This document shows, piece after piece, positions 58,725-64,000 of a DNA stretch of 64,000 nucleotides. The DNA comes from Rhexocercosporidium sp. MPI-PUGE-AT-0058 (lineage: Eukaryota; Ascomycota; Leotiomycetes; Helotiales). The DNA is taken from positions 124,001 to 188,000 of the forward strand of contig JAGTJL010000023.1 in NCBI GenBank assembly GCA_020746875.1, given 5' to 3'. The notes below the pieces were generated by a model. The model searched no databases. It had not been told where the DNA came from and saw only the letters and a program-made list of their open reading frames with translations. Within the stretch, counting starts at the first letter, position 1. Every line of letters begins with the position of its first letter. The position numbers and the translations under genes were made by a program.

Positions 58725-60027
58725 ATGACAGGACCACCAGCGTTAACAGGAATCCATGTCTTGGAGTTTGGAGGACTTGCTCCTGGTATGATTTCCCGCG
58801 CTTTTTCTGCTGTAACTATCTACTTTATACACCAATATTATACTCATCTATACAACAGGACCCTTCGCAGGTCTTCTCCTCGCAGACAATGGCGCCTCCG
58901 TCCTACGAGTCGACCGCGCAATCCCAAACCTCACCCATTCTAGCTCCAATTCCGTCGACATCCCACCACCAACCAACGACCTCCTCACACGGCACAAATC
59001 CTCCATAGCCGTAGATCTCAAATCACCCTCCGGGGTAGACTTTATCAAATCACTCATCCCCCACACAGACGTCGTAATCGATCCATTCCGGCCAGGCATC
59101 CTCGAGAAACTAGGGCTAGGTCCAGATGTCCTCCTCGGTATCAACCCGAGGACAATAGTCGGGCGCATGACAGGGTTTCGCAGAGATGGGAAATATAAAG
59201 ACATGGCCGGGCACGATATAAACTACATAGCCGTCTCTGGGCCTCTAGCAATGCTAGGTCGGAAAGGCGAGAAGCCCATTGCACCGGGTAATATACTCGG
59301 AGATTTCGCTGGCGGCGGAGCGATCCTTTTTCAGGGCATCTTGTTAGCTTTGATGGCTAGAGAGAAATCTGGGAAAGGTCAGGTCGTCGAAGCGAATATG
59401 GTGGATGGGGCGTCATATCTTGCTACTTTCCCGAGGATGATGCTCAAGACTCCCATGTGGGATCAGCCGAGGGGGGAGAATGTCCTGGATACGGGATGTC
59501 CGTGGTATGATACGTACGAGACGAAAGATGGGAAATACATGTCCGTTGGCGCTCTGGAGCCGCAGTTCTTTGCGGAGCTTTTGAAGGGGCTAGGGTTGGC
59601 GGGGAAGGGGATTGAGAAGTCGAGGTTTGATAGGGAGACTTGGCCGGAGTTGAAGGGAAATTTTGAGAGGATTTTCAGGGGGAAGACGAGGGAGGAGTGG
59701 GAGAAGGTCTTTGATGGGACGGATGCGTGTTGTACGCCTGTTTTGGACTATAGGGAGCTGGAGACGGATCCTCAGAGAGAGGGTGACCAGAGACCAGCTG
59801 TTACTCTTCGCGAGACGCCCAGTCTAGCAGTCTCCCGAGGCTCCTCGTCTCGGGACGCATCGATCGGCCAAGGCCCAGGAATCGAAGGAGGAAGCTACTT
59901 GGGAACAGCATTGTATCCTGGGGAACGTGGGGAAGATACTCTGAACAACTGGCTGGGATGGAAGCGAGGGAAGGACTTCGACGTTGAGAATGGAGGGTTG
60001 GTAAGGAAAGCGAGTTCCAAGTTATAA
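58725..60027 (+). CDS. CoA-transferase family III (CaiB/BaiF, AMACR-like)
   Basis: Two exons (58725-58785, 58859-60027), 409 aa. The start TGIHVLEFGGLAPGPFAGLLLADNG fits family III (GxxVLE-xxLAPGPFA---LAD-GA). SIAVDLKSPSG, VDVVI-type DVVIDPFRPG and RMTGF follow. The catalytic Asp is D169 in ILGDFAGGG, then GQVVEANMVDGA. Alpha-methylacyl-CoA racemases use this fold with Asp and His (GHDINYIAVSG present) to invert 2-methyl branched acyl-CoA in peroxisomes or mitochondria. The terminal KASSKL ends in SKL, a classic PTS1 peroxisomal signal, which supports a racemase of beta-oxidation. Divergent from the HET gene; no functional link is evident. Confidence 0.92.
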
Positions 60028-60140
60028 ATGAAGGCTATTATTACTACCCGTTTTCCATCCATCTCTTCCCACCTTCCTTTCTTTTCCGAGTTTTGTCAAT
60101 CTCATTCAACCTTCTAAGAAAACGCCCAGCCTACCCAAGT
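60028..60140. other. 3' flank
   Basis: Short pyrimidine-rich 3' flank of the CoA-transferase gene. Confidence 0.3.
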
Positions 60141-60657
60141 CTACCTTACTCCAAAATGACGACCAAAAGAGCGAGTGTCCATATCCATCCCGTCCGGGCC
60201 TTCATTTGCCTGGTTTCCTTCCATTACACCTCCATCCTCAAAATCCTTGCGTTGAAATTTGCCAGCCGGTGAAGTGACATTCTCTCGTGCCTCATTGTTG
60301 GCGTGGAAGTCATGATCGATCCAACTTATGTATTTCTGCTTTACTTCCAATCAGTCCCAAATCCAGACGAAAAAAAAAAGATTTCGGAGATATAAAACTC
60401 ACCTATTCAGACCTCTCACTAGCAAACTCAACCATCCTCGACGGACTCGGCGGCGGATTCGGAGGAGGCGAAGGCGGATCACCCCTCGACATATTCTTCA
60501 ACGGGTCGGTAGAGCCAAAGGCAGAGAGAGTAAGAGCAGTGCACTTCCTTCGATGTGCCGAATCCTTTAATTTCAATCCTGCACCCGAAATACCAAATCC
60601 GAGATCCTTCACTGCAACGGTCATTTCTCTGGCAATCGACCAATTTCTCAACAGCAA
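60141..60657 (-). CDS. Hypothetical small protein (tentative)
   Basis: Two candidate exons: 60657-60420 and 60343-60141, joined by a 76-nt intron (A|GTGAGA...GGAAG|TA), giving 146 aa. Exon 1 carries a Pro-rich GDPPSPPPNPPPSPSRM; exon 2 reads YISWIDHDFHANNEAREN and ends SFGRHFGVR. No known domain and no membrane segment. The start could also be the inner Met at 60624. A competing rightward frame (60287-60742) overlaps it, so at most one is real. I prefer this strand because exon 2 looks less low-complexity. Convergent with the CoA-transferase gene. Confidence 0.33.
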
Positions 60658-62673
60658 TGATGGGACTGCTCTTGAAGGAGAGAGAGAGAAAGGGAAAAGT
60701 CTCGGGGTGAAATCCGAGCTTTCGAAGGTTCAGCTTCGATAATTTTCTGGAGCTAGCTCGAAGAAGCGGAAGAAGGAATTCTTAGAGCGAGGCGAAGAGC
60801 CACTCGGACAATATATCGGCTAAAGGAATCGATGGCTTAAACCGAAGTATCGGATTTGGAAATTTTGCTTTTGCTTTTGTGGTTGAGCTGGGTCTGAGGG
60901 TGTTTGATCAGTCGATTGGTTTGAGTGACCGAGAAAAGCGCAGACAAAAGAAAACAAGATCTCCGGTGGTATCAAGATAGTCAATACTTTACTCTTCCAA
61001 ACAAACCAACACCTCCTTCCACACCAAATCTATACCTTAAATACTCCAATTGCTGGAATCAAGGGTCCACAGTCCAACGTTCTAGATCCGTTCTTCTGCT
61101 ACCTTCCTACCTACCAACATCTCGGCGAGGCGAGGTACCGTTCCGTCCCGTCTCACAGCACTGTATAATTGTCTTGGCGTGATTCTTGTTTTGTTGTTAA
61201 GTGCATCCATACTCTACTCAACAGCTGTTACTACGATAAAATATGTTCCAGTATAGTACGGTACGGTATAATATGTTCTCACCCGTATCCCGTCCTCGGC
61301 AACGAACAGTTCGAATATATCTAGGTACGTACGCCTTACTCGAGGCAATGCAAGGCAAAGAAAAGAAAGAGTGATAGTGGCTGCTTACTCACATAGCTGA
61401 CCGCCAGTCCCTGTTGATTCGAATGGAATCATCCTATACGGAGAGATCAAGTTACTAGTTACTAGTTCTCGATTTGTTTCGTTGAGCCTCGTTATTACTT
61501 ACCCCGAATGATAGTGTGAGCTGGTTTTGAACCCAAACCACAGTGAGGCAAAATAAGGCAAGGCATGGTAAGACGAAGATTTCTCAATTGACTCAATTGA
61601 ATCGAAGAAACCCTTTTTCATTCTGTTGAACAAGAAAGTCATACAACTAGAAGACAAAACCACCCGGGTAGGAAAACGGCTACGAACCTCCCCCCGTCCC
61701 ACAGACGTGCCACAAGCCGGTACTCTAGGATGGCTTATCCGGGTTGCCGGTTCGCTGGCAGATGCTTGTGAGACATCGAGCGTTACCATACAGCTCTTGT
61801 ATTCCGGGGAATGGATGGCTGCGAGGCGGGGTGCGTGCGAAGGCGAAGAGTGAAGAGGCGGTGGAGGGTTGAACCGCACTGCATTACTGCTGGATGAGGC
61901 GATGTGATGCAGGGCTTGAAAAAGGCCCGCGGAAATTTGCCTTGGGTGACGTGATACAAGATCTCTGTGTCCGATCGTCGGGACGGGTGAGCTGTCAAGG
62001 TGTGGTGAGGTAGGGTCAACGTATCGGGGGATCGATGGGTAAGTGCATGGTAAGTCGCCTTGCGGAGGGAGGGGAAAGGAAGAAGAAGGATGTAGAGGAA
62101 GGAGTGGAGGCAGAGGAAGCGGCCATGATGATGAAACGAATGAGCTGGCTATCTATCATACGTTACCTGGTTGAATGAATACCGTTGAATGGATACCGCG
62201 TTTCTTGTGTACTCGAAGAGTAGGAAGAGGAGAGAGAGGACTCGCTTGGTTGGCATGTAATGAATCTCTTGCATTGCAAACTATCTAAACGTCTGTCTTC
62301 CTATGGGTCTCTGTGTGTGTGGATGTTGGGAGGTAGGTAAGTAGGTAGCAGCCGAGAAATGCACGCGCGTGGAAATAACAAGCACCAACCAAACAATCTT
62401 TTTTCGCCTCTCACTGCTAATTCAATTCGCCTCGATGCTTCCGGCAACCATTTGCTGTGAAAGGTCTTGCTATCTGTCAAATCCATCATGCTGAAAGTTC
62501 ATCGCCGTCCACGTATCCATTAAGCGCCAGAAGAGGTATCGTTTCAAATAGGATGCTCAAGAATAAAGAGTCTAGGGAGCAGCGTGTTGCTGTGTGCTGT
62601 GAGGGTCTGTCATCCGGGGTTGCTTCATCCTCAACCGGGTACACGTCTACGTTCGATCGAGTTCACCAGGACT
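60658..62673. other. Intergenic region, 2.0 kb
   Basis: Between the tentative small gene and Vps1. No supported exon. GA/CT-rich runs and GTAGG repeats (62329-62346) occur. Confidence 0.4.
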
Positions 62674-64000
62674 TTATTGGACTTGGCTGACAATCTCGCT
62701 GGCACGTGATAGTGACTCGACCATCTGTTGACACTCCTTCCTCCTGCGAACAGTGTAGTCACTCTCCTTGAGGAGCTCATCAAGCGTGTCGGTTCGGTAC
62801 ATGTTCTCGAGGAGTTCCCTTTGCATCTCATCCTTTGTGAACCTAGGACTTGTCAGCTGTGCACATTAATCGTATGCGGTTGGACTAACTGGACGAGGTT
62901 GAGCATGATTGCTTTAGGCACCATATCAATCATCGTTCTTCTCACAATATTATAGTATGAGGAGATGAGAAGTTCTAGGCTTGTTAGTATGCATTTCGGG
63001 ATGTCCTAGCTTCGAGAACTTACTGATGACCTCGACCTCAATTCCTTCTCTTTCCGAAAGAGTTCCCGATGCCTTGAGTGTTGGAGGAGGGGCTTCCATT
63101 GCCGCCATCTTCTTCTTGTTCTTTGATGCGAAGAAACTTCCAAAGAACCCACCATTAGCATCTTCCCCGCCCATGCCGAGAGTTGGACTTGTTGTGCGGA
63201 CTGGGGTCGCTGATTGTGGCATCGGCTTGCCAGTCTTGGGATCGACTTGGACAGGCTTTGCTGAGCTGTGCTTCTCGTTGACAATTGCCATAGCCTGCTT
63301 GTGATTAGTAAATGTCATGCGAGAGCGGTTTGTATACATACCCTATGTCCATTTAAGAAGTCTGGATGACCAGTATTGATGTAGCATGATTCCATTGCAA
63401 CCAAATCCTTCACCAGCTTGTTCGTTGGGTCCATAACCTTCTTGAAAAAGGCAATGACGACCTGGTGGAACTTCTCCTTCAATCCTGGGTACCTTCGGAA
63501 AAGTTGCTTGCCAAGTAATTGGGTGAGAATTCGAACAAGCTCGTCATAGACCAAAGAAACACACTTCAAACTCGGCTCTTCCAAACGCTTGATTTGTTGC
63601 TTGACAATAAGTTCAAACGCAGTAGTTCCAACAAAAAGTGCTGGCGAAGATCCTGAAGAGTTGTACAGAATGGTTCTGATGTCGATATCCTTGACCTGGT
63701 CGAACGGATCTACAGCCTTTACACCGTTGGCATAAAGTTCGTGGAAAACAAAACTAATTCTGGCACCACCAGAAAGCTCGACACTTGACAATTCCGTGTT
63801 GTTTCCCTCCAAGACCGTTCTCCATTCATTGGAGAATTCCGTGATGATGTTGAGGACAATATTAGCGCTGTTTCCTAGCATCGAATCGCCCAAGCCTTGG
63901 AGTTCCGTGGAGTATTTCAACAATGAAGCTGAGATCCGTGCCTTGATATCCGGGAGAGTTTGCTTGATGTGCATCATCAAGATGAGGTTGAGCTTTCTGG
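62674..64000 (-). CDS. VPS1: Dynamin-like GTPase Vps1, C-terminal part (cut by window edge)
   Basis: Four visible exons: 63342 to beyond 64000, 63294-63024, 62974-62890, 62842-62674, about 393 residues. Seen: the dynamin middle domain (LNLILMMHIKQTLPDIKARI, EFSNEWRT, GGARISFVFHELYANGVK), then the variable insert with KPVQVDPKTGKPMP and GGFFGSFFASKNKKK, and the GTPase effector domain (LLISSYYNIVRRTMIDMVPK, QRELLENMY, LLKESDYTVRRRKECQQMVE). The insert AMAIVNEKHSS and FGSFFASKNKK distinguishes Vps1 from the mitochondrial Dnm1. Vps1 drives fission in Golgi-to-vacuole traffic, endocytosis and peroxisome division. The N-terminal GTPase domain lies outside the window, so activity cannot be checked. 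All phases agree; the stop is TAA at 62674-62676. Confidence 0.93.

Overview
The window is nuclear DNA of a filamentous ascomycete (Pezizomycotina; a leotiomycete is my best guess, not proven). The evidence is short 40-100 nt introns with GT(A/G)(A/T)GT...CTAAC/CTGAC...YAG signals, a PDR-type ABC transporter, a Zn2Cys6 regulator, HET-domain proteins, a CarO/LR-like opsin, a fungal sedolisin and a Vps1 dynamin. I placed exon boundaries by hand from splice signals and reading-frame continuity. No tRNA, rRNA, CRISPR array, LTR pair or terminal inverted repeat was found.

Layout. 1-5 kb: a large intronless reverse-transcriptase-related cellular gene (rvt type), tail to tail with a decayed RNase H-like gene. 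6-15.6 kb: a secreted BBE-type FAD oxidase (+), a GFA/CENP-V zinc protein (-), a WD40-inositol 5-phosphatase (-) and, divergent from it, a small DUF4748-like membrane protein with a 26-nt microexon; their shared promoter carries a GATC array. 16-18 kb: a CID-domain RNA-processing protein. 22-24 kb: an amidase. 25-32.5 kb: a full-length PDR transporter and a Zn2Cys6 regulator, convergent. 38.5-40 kb: a CASTOR-like ACT-domain protein whose first coding exon is only 24 nt. 44.4-45.5 kb: a proton-pump-type rhodopsin. 49-60 kb: a sedolisin, a HET protein fused to a P-loop GTPase-like domain, a second HET protein, and a CoA-transferase family III enzyme divergent from it. 62.7-64 kb: the C-terminal part of Vps1, cut by the window edge.

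Genes are separated by unusually long gene-poor stretches (about 3.9, 5.9, 4.2, 3.8 and 2.6 kb). These are rich in pyrimidine tracts and imperfect 4-6 bp repeats, and look like long promoters or untranslated leaders. One holds a broken Cys-rich secreted-protein relic and a G20 tract.

There is no single operon-like pathway. The functional groupings I would propose are: (i) RT-like plus RNase H-like neighbours; (ii) the transporter and regulator pair; (iii) a non-self recognition block with two HET genes (52-58 kb). The strongest candidates for new biology are the HET-GTPase fusion, the rvt gene with its RNase H-like neighbour, and the CASTOR-like sensor with its long upstream region.
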